Source: Hyperoodon ampullatus
Taxonomy: Eukaryota > Chordata > Mammalia > Artiodactyla > Ziphiidae
Length of the DNA: 64,000 bases
Assembly (NCBI GenBank): GCA_949752795.1
Contig: OX457061.1
Coordinates: 4,337,239-4,401,238 of the forward strand
Reading direction: 5' to 3'
Part shown: positions 11,149 through 21,595 of the stretch, piece by piece
How positions within the stretch are numbered: position 1 is the first letter of the stretch
How the letters are laid out: each line of letters opens with the position of its first letter
Made by a program: the position numbers and the translations under genes
The notes under the pieces: model-generated
Database searches by the model: none
What the model was told of the DNA's origin: nothing
Seen by the model: the letters and a program-made list of their open reading frames with translations, nothing else

Positions 11149-11365
11149 GGGGCTTCCCTGGTGGCGCAGTGGTTGAGAGTCCGCCTGCCGATGCAGGGGA
11201 CAGGGGTTTGTGCCCCGGTCCGGGAGGATCGCCCATGCCATGGAGTGGCTGGGCCCGTGAGCCATGGTCGCTGAGCCTGCGTGTCCGGAGCCTGTGCTCC
11301 ACAATGGGAGAGGCCACAACAGTGAGAGGCCCGCATACCGCAAAAAAAAAAAAAAAAAAAAAAAA
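11149..11365 (+). mobile_element. CHR SINE, short form
   Basis: This forward short CHR element has its head at about 11150 and a 24-base A-tail at 11342-11365. I cannot make out a clear target duplication, so one flank may have changed. Some changes from its siblings are visible, for example 'caggggtttgtgcc'. Confidence 0.92.
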
Positions 11366-12124
11366 GGTTAATAGTTAATTTTTTGTAAATTTTGCCTCAA
11401 TAAAAAGAAAAATTAACACGTCCACAGGAAAGGTATGCCATGCCTCCCATCCGGGCAATTTAGGAAACTCCTCTCTCTCTCTTCGGGATGGGAGAGGAAA
11501 GAAATGCAAATGAAGTGGCTGCCGTCTCGCTGTGGGACAACGTGGTTGGAAGACGTTGCTCAGCTTCAAGCAGATGAGACCGGGTGGAGGTGGACTGGGC
11601 GCTGCGGGACCATTTCCCACCCCGATCGTGTTGCTCTGATGGTCCGTACGCTGGTGCAGGCGTGTCTTTTAGAGGCGTCTTAGAGCTGCACGAATATTTG
11701 TTTGAAACCCGAGGACCAGTGAAACCGGATGGACTCCGCTTCACATTCTGGCCCTCCTTTGGGTGGTGTGGCCTCACTCTGGGAAGCCCGCTGTTGGGGG
11801 AAGGGGGGACGGGGCACCGCACTGCGGGTCCACAGACCTGGATGCTCATGTCTGGCTCCCCTCCTCCCCAGGCCCTGCCTCGCCTGTCCCCGGGACCGTG
11901 GAGGAGATCAGAGTGGAGCTCAGAGAACCTCAGGTGGACGCAAAGGAGAGCCTCCCGGAACACAGAGCCCGCATCCTGAGTCAGCCAGACGGCCGCTGGG
12001 AGACGCCGTTTATTCATGGGGGTCTCCGTGTCAGACTTCTTTGGAAGAAAGTGTTCTTTGATTTTAAGAAAACGATGACATCACTCAAGTAGGCCGTCTC
12101 AGAGGTCCTCTCTGCTTCCACCTG
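11366..12124. other. Single-copy DNA with overlapping frames, not a gene
   Basis: A 185-codon frame (11460-12017, -) overlaps frames of 109-131 codons on the plus strand. None has a domain. An octamer ATGCAAAT lies at 11504-11511. I regard the frames as chance. Confidence 0.45.
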
Positions 12125-12320
12125 GTGTAGACAGATGGGAACGGAAGCCAGGCTCTGATCCTTCCTCACCTCTCTGAGTCTCAGTTCCTCATCCTTCGTG
12201 AAATGGGGATAACCAACCCCACCCCGGGGTGTAATGACAAGATTTAGAAGAGATGACCGAGGTGAGGTGCTGGGCATGCAGCAGGTGCCCACCAGCTGGG
12301 AAGGGCTCCTCCTTTGCCCT
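12125..12320 (+). mobile_element. MIR SINE
   Basis: 'cctctctgagtctcagttcc', 'tcatccttcgtgaaatgggg', 'ataaccaaccccaccccggg' and a tail 'ggcatgcagcaggtgcccac' follow the MIR order. Confidence 0.75.
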
Positions 12321-13132
12321 CCTTCTCCTGTGTGCCAGTAGTTTAGTAAAGGAAGAAACGCCGTTAAGTCCACTTTGATGTGGCACCAACGAGGGAAAGG
12401 GGTATGTTTCCAGACCGTGGAGAAGGAAAAGAATAAGAGGTCCCCTCTACCGAGGTAGGGCTGATGGCGTAAGAAATAAATGGCGTATTCATTTGGTCAT
12501 TTGGTCAGTTCAGCTGCCAAGGCTCAAAGCCAGTGGGCCATAGAGGAATCAGATTTAAGAAAGAGGCTCCCTACCAAAAAGAAAAAAAAAAAAAAAAAAA
12601 GGAAAGAAAGAAAAAGAAAGAGAATGATCTATGTACTTTTCAAAACTTAAAACAGAAATCAAAGGAAAATGGAACTGTTTTAAGTTTTGACAGCTGCAGG
12701 TTTCATTCTGTTTGGTTACTCTATTTATGTTTTCATTTTCTTTATAGATTCATTGAAAATCGCATCATGTAATAGGGAAGAAAAATGTTCAGTGTTTTTT
12801 CACCCCGATAAACCCTTGTTCCTTCCCGAGAACAGATGAAAACGCCAGCTCTAGTGACTTTTGTTTTGATGTATATTTCATAATATCTCATTGATTGTAA
12901 GTTTTATTTCCATGTCAATAAAAAACTGGTATTGTAATAAGTGAGAAGGAGTTTAACACAAAGTGGCAGCTGACCCGTTAGCACAGCAGATCGCAGGAGG
13001 GGAGGAAGGGGCCCTAAAGTGAAGCCGGTTGATAAGGACGCCTATGGGTTCCAGCACAAAGCTGGGCAGCTGGAGAACGGGGTCCTACCTCTCCCCTGCC
13101 TCTGCAGCCTCGGGGCTGTCTCCTGGTGGGTT
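12321..13132. other. Single-copy AT-rich DNA with a purine tract
   Basis: No gene is recognised. A purine tract of A and AAAG/GAAA units occupies about 12577-12621 and is probably a decayed A-tail. The rest (12640-12960) is AT-rich and unassigned. Confidence 0.45.
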
Positions 13133-13142
13133 CTGGGTTGCC

Positions 13143-13333
13143 TTTTTTTTTTTTTTTTTGCGGTACGCGGGCCTCTCACTGTTGTGGCCTCTCCCGTTGC
13201 GGAGCACAGGCTCCGGACGCGCAGGCTCAGTGGCCATGGCTCACGGCATGTGGGATCCTCCCGGACCGGGGCACGAACCCGTGTCCCCTGCATCGGCAGG
13301 CGGACTCTCAACCACTGCGCCACCAGGGAAGCC
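13143..13333 (-). mobile_element. CHR SINE, short form, with a 17-base internal deletion
   Basis: Inverted short CHR element with duplication 'ctgggttgcc' plus a T-rich end (13133 onward and 13334 onward). Compared with its siblings it lacks about 17 bases between 'catggctcac' and 'ggcatgtggg'. The missing segment is bounded by GG dinucleotides, consistent with a small deletion at microhomology. Confidence 0.93.
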
Positions 13334-13349
13334 CTGGGTTGCCGTTTTA

Positions 13350-14049
13350 TAGGACAGTGAGGCCGGGCCTTAAGCAATGCTTCTTTTATATGGCAGGTGT
13401 GGCGGCAGCCACGTACGGGGCAAAGTACGCTGTGCTTGGTACTTGGAGCTTTCAGAGATGGATGATAATCTAGCTGCGGAGGGAGGAAAAAGACATGACC
13501 ATGGGAGGCATTAACCACGAGCTTTGTTGGTGGCCCTTGGACAGGAGTGTAAGAGGAAAGAGGGCTTGTGACACTGTCCGGGGGCTTATGGGCGACGGGG
13601 CCACCATCCAGAAGGGGAGGAGGGCAGGGGAACTCTGGGGGAGAGGGGTCCAGAGAGGGGCTCAGGCATCCAGGTGATGTTGCTCAGAGCAGGCCAGAGG
13701 GTCTCTGCGTCTGAGATCTCAAAGGTCAGCAGTGGCTTGGGGGTCTTGTGACCACGGGGCTGTACCTTATCAATGGCCAGATGCCAGTGTAATATTAAGG
13801 GGTATGCAAAATGGGCTAAAAATCTGCTTGTTTGGGCTGAACTCTCCGGGAAGTTGAGCTACGAGGGCAAAAAGTGGAAAAGGCCAGCCTGGTCTGCTCT
13901 GAGCCCACAGGAAGGTAGGAGTTTCTGGACTCAGTGGGAGCAGCAGAACTGGCGGTTTCCTGCCTTGTGACTATGACAGGGGGGCAGCAACCAGGAGGGT
14001 TGGGAGATGGGAGGCTCAAGGGGAGGACCAATCCAGGAGGGCAGCCTGG
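13350..14049. other. Single-copy DNA, nothing recognised
   Basis: No gene or repeat family is recognised. Open frames are short and without domains. Confidence 0.5.
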
Positions 14050-14120
14050 AGGAGGCTCCCTCTCCTCTTCTCTGGCCTCGGTGTTCCCGTCTGTGAAATG
14101 AGGGAGCAGAGCTAGTTGAT
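14050..14120 (+). mobile_element. MIR-like fragment
   Basis: 'ctctggcctcggtgttcccg' and 'tctgtgaaatgagggagcag' match the MIR segment around 'cctcagtttcctcatctgtaa'. The remnant is short. Confidence 0.45.
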
Positions 14121-14214
14121 CTCTGGGCCCCTCTGGCTCTGCCATTCTTCTTCTGGAGCATGTCTGGATCCATGTCAGTTGGACCCATGTCATCCGAGTC
14201 TTTGGTTCAAGGAC

Positions 14215-14415
14215 GCAGAGCAGCACAGTGGGAAAGCTTTAGGGTCATGGTCGGCCTGGTCTGGGTGTCAGTGTCAACCCTCCCATTTGTCAGCTCATCC
14301 GTCAACACCACCCAATTCACAGGCCTGGTGAGAGGAGAGACCATTCAGTGTCCCACGCATAATAGGCCTCACGAAATATCTGCGGTAGGACTGGGTGGCA
14401 ATTATTATCAGAGAG
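14215..14415 (+). mobile_element. MIR-like SINE, decayed
   Basis: 'agcacagtgggaaagcttta' followed by 'ggtctgggtgtcagtgtcaa', 'cccatttgtcagctcatccg' and a tail 'acgcataataggcctcacga' follows MIR order but with many changes. Confidence 0.45.
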
Positions 14416-15034
14416 AGTTGATGCTACCTGTGCCACCTCCATCAGCAGCATTTGAGCCTGGTGACCCGCCCACCTGCACTCAGCCAGAATGACCAAAGCA
14501 AAGCCAACTGTGCTGCCCTGGAATGGAACTCCATCCATGGCTTCTCTGGTACAACCCGCCAGCCACTTTGAGGCCCCTCTCCGGATTTGTAGGAGATCCT
14601 CTAGATGCTGAGCTGCACCGTGTACAATGGATGGAAAGGATTTGGAGAATGGGATGATGAAGACCTTGGATCAGCCAAACCAAGCCCTGTCCTCCAAGGC
14701 CCTCCCGTACACCCACCCACCCTTGTCTACATACAACTGAAAATGGGAAATACCAAGGCTCCGTGGTTGGAAGGGGGGAATGAACCATGGGAGAGAAGGT
14801 CTGAGCTCCCCCAGAGACATTCAGTGCAAAAGACAGCTGAGCAATATTAACTGCTCAGGACGAGGGGCTGTGCTATGAATGATTTAATGGGCGGCTTCTC
14901 AGGTGGAATAGGGCTGCATAACTCAGGTAAAGATTTTAAATACATGGCGTAATTGCTACATGCGAAGTCTGTTTGTACTTAGCTTTTAGTCTTGGAAATT
15001 CACAAGCTCTGTGCTGCTCCTCCAATTCATCATT
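14416..15034. other. Single-copy DNA, nothing recognised
   Basis: No gene or repeat is recognised. The last 150 bases are AT-rich, ending in the SINE target duplication at 15035. Confidence 0.45.
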
Positions 15035-15052
15035 AAAGAATTAAGAGTGAGA

Positions 15053-15268
15053 GGGCCTCCCTGGTGGCGCAGTGGTTGAGAGTCCGCCTGCCGATGCAGG
15101 GGATACGGGTTCGTGCCCCGATCCGGGAGGATCCCATATGCCGCGGAGCGGCTGGGCCCGTGAGCCATGGCCGCTGAGCCTGCGCGTCCGGAGCCTGTGC
15201 TCCGCAACGGGAGAGGCCACAACAGTGAGAGGCCCGCGTACCGCAAAAAAAAAAAAAAAAAAAAAAAA
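15053..15268 (+). mobile_element. CHR SINE, short form, CCTCCC/ATACGG variant
   Basis: Forward short CHR element with perfect duplication 'aaagaattaagagtgaga' (15035-15052 and 15269-15286). Its head reads gggCCtccctgg and the internal box is preceded by gATacgg, two changes shared with the copies at 25471 and 33383. The A-tail is about 28 bases. Confidence 0.95.
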
Positions 15269-15286
15269 AAAGAATTAAGAGTGAGA

Positions 15287-15846
15287 ACACCCACTATTGT
15301 AAAAGACTCCTGCGATGATGGTCTTGATCCAACTTATAAAATAGACACATTTGGTGCAACTGAATAATTTTCCTCTTCTCTGCACAAAATCAGGAATGCT
15401 AGTCATACTCAACGGCTGCAGTGAACGCTTACAAACTGGTATAGACTAGCCCATAATTACCAAAATGGAAAAAGAACAGCATTTTGTAATGAATGACAAG
15501 CTGCTGACCGGAAATCTAATTTGGTCTAATTAAGCAGCCTTTTGTGAGGATTTGTCTTTAGATGGAAAGACGGAGCCAAGGAGATCTAAATGCAAATGAA
15601 CTCCATCATTTTGGTTTTAAAGGGCTAGGCTGAGATGAACGTCTTCACGCCCAGCCCTCTTCTTCATTAGATTATCAGTCCTCTCGTTGTCACCTCGACC
15701 TCTTGCCAGGCCCCACCTGCCTTGGAGGAGCCTCACATTTCTTGTCCCTTGCCTCTCACATCTTTTCAAATAGACGCCTCGCATCGACAGAGCTGTCAGG
15801 GAGTTCTTGCTCATTCAGGAGCAAATTTTATTTTGCCCAAAGTAAT
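15287..15846. promoter_or_regulatory. Repeat-free AT-rich block, candidate conserved element
   Basis: No repeat is seen across about 550 bases. Cores include 'cataattaccaaaatgg', 'tttggtctaattaagcagcc' (about 15520-15540), 'aattaagc', and an octamer ATGCAAAT at 15590-15597. The density of TAAT cores without transposon matches suggests a conserved non-coding element. This is inference. Confidence 0.3.
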
Positions 15847-15860
15847 AAAAGTCAATGGGG

Positions 15861-16070
15861 GGGCTACCCTGGTGACGCAGTGGTTGAGAGTCCACCTGCC
15901 GATGCAGGGGACGCGGGTTCGTGCCCCAGTCTGGGAAGATCCCACATGCCGCAGAGCGGCTGGGCCCGTGAGACATGGCCGCTGAGCCTGCGCGTCCGGA
16001 GCCCGTGCTCCGCAACGAGAGAGGCCACAACAGTGAGAGGCCTGCGTACCGCAAAAAAAAAAAAAAAAAA
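15861..16070 (+). mobile_element. CHR SINE, short form
   Basis: Forward short CHR element with duplication 'aaaagtcaatgggg' / 'aaaagccaatgggg' (15847-15860 and 16071-16084). The head is slightly altered ('gggctaccctggtgacgc'). Confidence 0.95.
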
Positions 16071-16279
16071 AAAAGCCAATGGGGTTTTGCTTATTAGAGG
16101 AATCCACTGCTGTTCTCGGAGGGTGCACCTTCTGAAGTCTGGAGGGTTGAACACACACCCAATGCCATCGGCACTGACAGAGCAACTGGGGGAAAACTGA
16201 CCCTGCACCGCAACCTGTGAGGTAGACCAGATATCCGCCTGAGTTTCCCTGGCTGCTGTCTCTTTGAAGGTTTGAGGCT

Positions 16280-16985
16280 GGAGTGCCCACCTCTTCAGCC
16301 AATCACAGGCTCAATCATCTAACCGGGTGGGTTCTCTTTGGCCCACAGAGGATTGCAACACACATCTTGCCTCACACAGAGATCCTGGCACAAGCCTCTC
16401 AGTCTCATACAGAGACTTCAGGGATAAGCAGAGGCCAAATGCTTGGGTGGCGTTCATGGGTTCACAAGAACCCACAGAACTCAGAAAAGCCACTATACTC
16501 ATGGCTGTGGTTTATTACAGCAGAAGGATCTAGACTAAAATCAGTAAAGGGAAGAGGTGCATGAGGCAGGGTCCAGGAGAGACCAGCTGTCCTCTCCCAG
16601 TGGAGAGTGTTTACTTCTGATGTCAGTGACGTGTGACAATATGCACAGGATATTGCCAACCAGGGAAACTCACCCGAGCCTGGTGTCCCTGGTTTTACTG
16701 GGAGTTGGTCCCATAGATGTGGCTGATCCCTCATGTGGTTGACCTTAGTCTCCAGCCCCTCCAGAGGCTGAGCTGATACTATGTGGCCCAACCCACACCT
16801 GCTCCCCCGCACGCCCGCCATCAACCGCATTGTTAGTATGGACCAACTGGCATGGCCCAGACCCCCAGGGAAACTAGACACTCTAATCAGGCAGGACATT
16901 CCCAAGGCTTAGAGGTCAGAGGTTTACCTCCCAGAGGCCAAGGCCAGTCCTTTCTCAGAATGTGCAGCGTGTGGACAACCCAGAC
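16280..16985 (-). mobile_element. Old LTR, possibly MER21-type ERVL
   Basis: The minus strand carries AATAAA ('ctgctgtaataaaccacagc' as read on that strand, near 16510). On the plus strand 'agaggccaaatgcttgggtg', 'tcagtaaagggaagaggtgc', 'cctctcccagtggagagtgt' and 'gccaaccagggaaactcacc' resemble LTRs of the MER21 group as I recall them. The boundaries and family are uncertain. No internal retroviral region adjoins it. Confidence 0.45.
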
Positions 16986-17406
16986 CTGCTGGGTTAACCC
17001 TTTACTGTACATTGGCTGATACCCATCTTCCCAGCTGCCCCAGTGGAAGCAGCAAAGCTGTGAGACTGGTTAGGTTGGGTAGATGAGAAGGGAGGAAACA
17101 AATCCCCTTTCCTTACACTAACTCTACAGCCTCCCCGCTTAGCTCTCTTTGTTTTCAAAGAAATTGCAAATTTGGGGGCTTTTTCATATTCCCAGCGGGA
17201 ACAACTGGATGCGTGAGGGAGCAGGTGGCTGCGGCAGCTCCCCCCCGCCGCCCCCACCCCCGGCTCAGCCATCACAGCGACCCCTCCTTTACGCCCACTG
17301 GCTCTGACCCAGCGTGCCCGCTCCCAGGCTGCCCGTCTGAGTCTGCAGCCTGGTGAGTTCAGCCGTCCTCTCCTCACCCCACCCCATGCCTGCCTTGGCC
17401 TTCAGA
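16986..17406. other. Single-copy DNA with GC-rich segment
   Basis: A C-rich run at about 17238-17265 is followed by a donor-like CTG|GTGAGT at 17352/17353 and an acceptor-like CCTTCAG at 17399-17405. The spacing of about 53 bases is too short for a normal mammalian intron. A 127-codon frame on the minus strand has no domain. Confidence 0.4.
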
Positions 17407-17541
17407 ATGCCCAAGAGAGGGAGCCAGGAGGAGGGTCCTGAAATGACTGAGGAGCAGAAGGATGCACAGAGCATCCTGCAGCTAGAAATAGCAAAGGGGG
17501 AGCAGGAACGCCTTCGGGTCCTGAGTATCATGATGGGCTGA
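17407..17541 (+). other. Unidentified 45-codon open frame after an acceptor-like site
   Basis: An ATG at 17407 opens a frame to a stop at 17539-17541. The product is hydrophilic and probably helical (core EEQKDAQSILQLEIAKG, then EQERLRVL). A pyrimidine-rich stretch and CAG at 17403-17405 precede it, and a weak GA|GTATCA donor lies near 17523. The reading frame runs into a MaLR LTR from about 17531. I do not recognise the protein. It could be a lost exon, a pseudogene piece or chance. Confidence 0.15.
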
Positions 17542-17811
17542 ATATTTATGCTCTCTCCCACAAATCCGTTAAGTTGAAACCTAGTCCCCAGTGTGATGGT
17601 GTTAGGAGGTGGGGCCTTTGGAAGGTGATGAGGTCATGAGGGTGGAGCCCTCACGAATGGGATTAGTTCCCTTATAAGAAGAAGCCAGAGAGTTGGCTGT
17701 CTGTAAACCAAGAACCCAACCCTGCAGGGCCCCAGAACTGCGAGAAATAAATGTTGTTTAAGCCTCCCAGTCTGCGACAATTTGTTATAGCAGCCCGAGC
17801 TGATAGGACAA
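17531..17811 (+). mobile_element. MaLR (MST/MLT1-type) LTR
   Basis: The sequence has the signature order 'gatgggctgaatatttatgc', 'ccccagtgtgatggtgttag', 'gaggtggggcctttggaagg', 'gtcatgagggtggagccctc', AATAAA at about 17746, 'gtttaagcctcccagtctgc' and 'ttgttatagcagcccgagct'. It is a solo LTR shortened in its middle. Confidence 0.85.
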
Positions 17812-17859
17812 GTACAAACAGCTACTATGTGTTGAGCAATTCCTATGTGCCTGCTGTCT

Positions 17860-18172
17860 TAGTCAGGGCTCGGTGTTTGATGCCCACTGACCCCTTGACT
17901 CTTCCTGACCTGACCTTTTATTTAAACTGCACCCAGCCTCTCCTCATCCCCTTGCTTGCTTTGTGCTTCTCCAAAGCACTTATCACCAACTCTGTGTTTT
18001 TCTGATGAATTTTGATCATCATCTTTCTCTCCTCCCTCACATGTGAGCTTCATGGGGCAGGGATCGTTTTCTTGTTATTGTTGTTCACTGCTCTGTCTCC
18101 AGTGCCTAGAATAATTCTTGGCACATAGTAGGTATTCAATAAATCTTTGTTGAATGGTGAATGAATGAATGA
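17860..18172 (+). mobile_element. L2 LINE 3' end
   Basis: The order is that of L2 3' regions: a CT-rich text with 'gcacttatcaccaactctgt', 'gggcagggatcgttttcttg', 'ttcactgctctgtctccagt', 'cttggcacatagtaggtatt' and the terminal 'caataaatctttgttgaatg' with GAAT units. Confidence 0.85.
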
Positions 18173-18320
18173 ATTCTCATTGTAACCTATGAAGCAGGGC
18201 TCCTCTTATCCCAGTTTTACAGATTAATGCTCAGCAAGGCTACCTGCATGTCCAGGGTTACCCAGCTAATTGCCAGAGGCAGGACTGGGAGACCAGGGGT
18301 ACCTGACTCTGGGCCCCCCT
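18173..18320 (-). mobile_element. MIR SINE
   Basis: Inverted MIR next to the L2 tail, with 'tcccagttttacagattaat', 'cagggttacccagctaattg' and 'cagaggcaggactgggagac'. Confidence 0.75.
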
Positions 18321-18509
18321 GGCTGGTGCCTATATGATCTCCTACAGCCTTTTTACTATCCTGGAGCACAGAGAAAACCACCAGCTTGATAGGAGGCACC
18401 GAGGTAAACGGAAGAGCCTGTTCACGGCTCCAGCTGCCCGAGGCCTGGGGAAGTCAGTGTCGCAGCACAGACAGGTCAGGAAGGCCTCTCTCTTGCGCTG
18501 AACATCTCC

Positions 18510-18985
18510 TCTGTATTAGTTTCCTGTGGCTGCCACAACAAACAGCCACAAACTTGGTGACTTAAAAACAGCAAAAGTTTGCTTTAGCTCAGTCCTGGAA
18601 GCCAGAAGTCCAAAGTCAAGATGTCAGCAGGGTTGGTTCCTTCTGGAGGCTCTCAGGGAGGGTGTGTTCCATGCCTCTCTCCCAGCTTCAGGGGGCTGTT
18701 GGCAATCCTTGCATTCCTTGGCTTGTGGATGTATCACTCTAATCTCTGCATCCATTTTCACCTGGCCTCTTACCCCTACGTCTGTGTCTCAAATCTCTCT
18801 CTTCTTTTTCCAATAAGGACACCAGTTACTGGATTTGGGGTTCACCCTAAATCCACCAGGGTATCATCTTGAGATCCTTAACTTGATCACATCTACAAAA
18901 ACCCTATTTCCAAATAAGGTCACATTCACCCGCACCGGGAGTTAGGACTTGGACATATCGTTTGGGGATATATCCTGTTAACGAC
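18510..18985 (-). mobile_element. MLT1-type MaLR LTR, inverted
   Basis: Read in plus orientation, 'tgtattagtttcctgtggct', 'cttggtgacttaaaaacagc', 'tcagcagggttggttccttc', 'ccttgcattccttggcttgt', 'ctatttccaaataaggtcac' and 'ggacttggacatatcgtttg' form the complement of an MLT1 LTR in the right order. It is nearly complete. Confidence 0.88.
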
Positions 18986-19107
18986 ATGACACAGCAATGC
19001 CATCCAGCCATCCACGCTGACTAGCACAGTGGGGACACTATCATTGCCCAGCCTTGAGCAAACTGCATGTCATGGGAATCACCTCGGTGTCAAGATGAGC
19101 CAGACCC

Positions 19108-19956
19108 AATGCAAATCAAAACTATTGATACAATGAGGTACCACCTCATACCGGTCAGAATGGCCATCATTAAAAAGTCTACAAATAACAAATGCTGGAG
19201 AGGGTGTGGAGAAAAGGGAACCTTCCTACACTGTGGGTGGGAATGTAAGTTGGTGCAGCCCCTATAGAGAACAGTATGGAGGTTCCTCAGAAAACTAAAA
19301 ATAAAATTACCATATGACCCAGCAATCCCACTCCTGGGCATATATCCAGACAAAACTATAATTTGAAAAGATACATGCACCCCAGTGTTCATAGCAGTAC
19401 TATTCACAATAGCCAAGACATGGAAACAACCTAAATGTTCATCAACAGATGAATGGATAAAGAAGATGTGGTACGTATATACAATGGAATACTACTCAGC
19501 CATAAAAAAGAATGAAATAATGCCATTTGCAGCAACATGAATGGACCTAGAGATTATCATACTAAGTGAAGTAAGTCAGAAAGAGAAAGACAAATGCCAT
19601 ATGACATCAGTTATATGTGGAATCTAAAATATGACACAAATGAACCTATCTACTAAACAGGAACAGACTCACAGACATAGAGAACAGACTTGTGGTTGCC
19701 AAGAGAGAGGGGTTGGGGGGGTTTGGGGAGGGATGGAGTGGGAGGTTGGGGTCAGCAGATGTAAGCTTTTTATATATAGAATGGATAAACAACAAGGTCT
19801 TACTGTAGAGCACAAGGAACTATATTTAATATCTTATGATAAACCATAATGGAAAAGATTATTTTAAAAATATATATATATGAATCACTCTGCTGTACAG
19901 CAGAAATTAACACAACATTGTAAATCAACTATACTTCAATCAAAAAAATAAAAAAT
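19108..19956 (+). mobile_element. 5'-truncated L1, ORF2 C-terminus and 3' UTR
   Basis: The insert begins inside ORF2. The frame over 19067-19267 includes the L1 hallmark [10 protein letters not shown] and ECKLVQPL, then stops early. The 3' UTR ('ggatggagtgggaggttggg', 'ctgctgtacagcagaaatta', 'atcaactatacttcaatc') and an A-rich tail follow. The flanking duplication is 'gatgagccagaccc' (19094-19107 and 19957-19970), perfect over 14 bases. Confidence 0.95.
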
Positions 19957-19970
19957 GATGAGCCAGACCC

Positions 19971-20465
19971 CATCTCATGGGACTGACCTCATGTATGAGT
20001 CCCTGACTACAGCTCATGAGGAGACGGGAGATCAGAGATCAGCGCTTGACCAGATAGATAAGCCAAGTTCTGGGGGCCCAGAGCTGAAAGAAGCTCACCA
20101 CCCTCTCCCCCAGGGGAGGTCGTTTGGGGAAGATTTCTCAGATCACTTGGTCTGTGACGTAGCAAGTGAGGGGTGAGTTGGATTTTTCTGGCAGTGACAC
20201 ATGAGTGGCATTCCTGGTGACCCCTGGGACCAAGCAGAGGAAAAGACACATGCAGAATCCCTGGGCACAGAGGAGATTGGCAGGAGTGTCACAAGGGAAG
20301 TATAACAGCCATGGGGATTCCCAGGAGGGAGCAGGCTCCTCTGACCGCCAGGCTCGGGGCAGACCTCCCGGAAAAGGCAGCGTTGGAGAAGGACTTGGAA
20401 CGTTGGACAGAGAGATACGGGGCAGCTTTTCACAACGTGCGCCAAGACGGCACAAAAGCACGAAC
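19971..20465. other. Single-copy DNA, nothing recognised
   Basis: No gene is recognised. The text near 20360-20410 ('ggagaaggacttggaacgtt') vaguely resembles an old unnamed mammalian repeat. Open frames of 102-130 codons run from here into the L1 insertion and its G tract and are not genes. Confidence 0.4.
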
Positions 20466-20474
20466 AGAAACAAG

Positions 20475-20892
20475 AGCACATATAAGCGATCTACGATATT
20501 TGCCTTTGTCTGACTTAGTTCACTCAGTAATCACTTATATGTGGAATCTAAAAAAAATGGTACAAATGAACTTATTTACAAAACAGAAACAGAGTCACAG
20601 ATGTAGAAAACAAACTTATGGTTACCGGGGGGGGGGGGGGGGAGGAGGAGGGATAAATTGGGAGATTGGGATTGACATGTACACACTACTATGTATAAAA
20701 TAGATAACTGATAAGGACCTGCTGTATAGCACAGGGAACTCTACTCAGTACTCTGTAATGACCTATACGGGAAAAGAATCTAAAAAAGAGTGGATATATG
20801 TATATGTATAACTGATTCACATTGCTGTACACCTGAAACTAACACAACATTGGAAATCAACTATACTCCAATAAAAATTAATTGAAAAAAAA
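20475..20892 (+). mobile_element. L1 3' end with 5' inversion
   Basis: The first ~55 bases (20475-20529) are inverted relative to the rest: 'tttgtctgacttagttcact' is the complement of the L1 text that normally precedes 'atcacttatatgtggaatct', which itself starts the forward part at about 20530. The insert ends in an A-rich tail and is flanked by 'agaaacaag' (20466-20474 and 20893-20901). This is the signature of twin-primed L1 integration. Confidence 0.88.
20627..20642. repeat. G16 homopolymer
   Basis: Sixteen consecutive G lie inside the L1 3' UTR at the position of its usual G-rich tract, followed by GGAGGAGG units. The length is likely to be unstable and error-prone in assembly. Confidence 0.95.
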
Positions 20893-20901
20893 AGAAACAA
20901 G

Positions 20902-21577
20902 GTCAGCAGAAAAGGGCCCAGCCACCCAGGGGAGAGATGAGTATGGGGTCCAGGCTGTCTTCTTTAGGGAGTAATGGATGGTTGTGAGTCAAGGGTGGTG
21001 GGATGATGAGTACCGCAGTTTAGGGAAGTCCGACAGTTGGTGAGTACAGCAGAGACCGCGAGGGAGGGCAGCTGGTGGGGGTCCCCAGGAGTCTGGCTCT
21101 GCACTCCGGGGGGAAGTGACAAGATCTGAACCAAGAGGGCAGCTGTCAGGACCCTCCTGACTCAGTGCCAAGGTGAGACATTTGAGCTCTTCCCTCTCAA
21201 GTATCTCCAAAGATGAGTCAATGTAGAGAAAGCTGCCAGCCGAATCGCACATGGCTTCTGTATTTTTCCTGCCCCTAAACTATCCTTTCTCCTCGCCCAA
21301 CTCCCCTGAATTTCCCCCGTGACCCGGAAGTACTGAGGAAATTCAAAGAGGATTATCTGCTCAGCGCCAACGCGGGCCTCCTCCACCCCCGCCAGCATCC
21401 CCTCAGCAGGGAGACTGAAGCCAGCCTGGGGTCCCGTGATGTTCCCACTGTAGACCAACCTTAGAACAAAAATTAACTATACGCCCTGGCCTAGAATTTT
21501 CTATTCCCCACGACACATGACGGCCAGGCTGGGCTCTCCCAGCTACCTGGAGAATCTGACTTTCCTTTTCAGAATAT
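20902..21577. other. Single-copy DNA, nothing recognised
   Basis: No gene or repeat family is recognised. Frames of 87 and 98 codons on the minus strand have no domain. Confidence 0.5.
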
Positions 21578-21595
21578 CAGAAAAATCTGATTTTT

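Noticed and set aside
11149..11365. tRNA gene prediction from the SINE head
   Set aside because: The SINE heads keep A- and B-box-like sequences of their tRNA ancestor but cannot fold into a complete cloverleaf and are followed by SINE body and poly(A).
11460..12017. 185-codon minus-strand frame
   Set aside because: No domain, overlapping plus-strand frames of similar length, and no splice or promoter context. Length is compatible with chance.
17352..17405. A mini-intron between a good donor (GTGAGT) and an acceptor (CAG)
   Set aside because: The ~53-base span is below the size spliced in mammals and has no clear branch point.
19067..19267. Open frame with a reverse-transcriptase-like C-terminus as a possible gene
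   Set aside because: It is the end of L1 ORF2 in a 5'-truncated insertion with its own target duplication and an early stop, so it is not functional.
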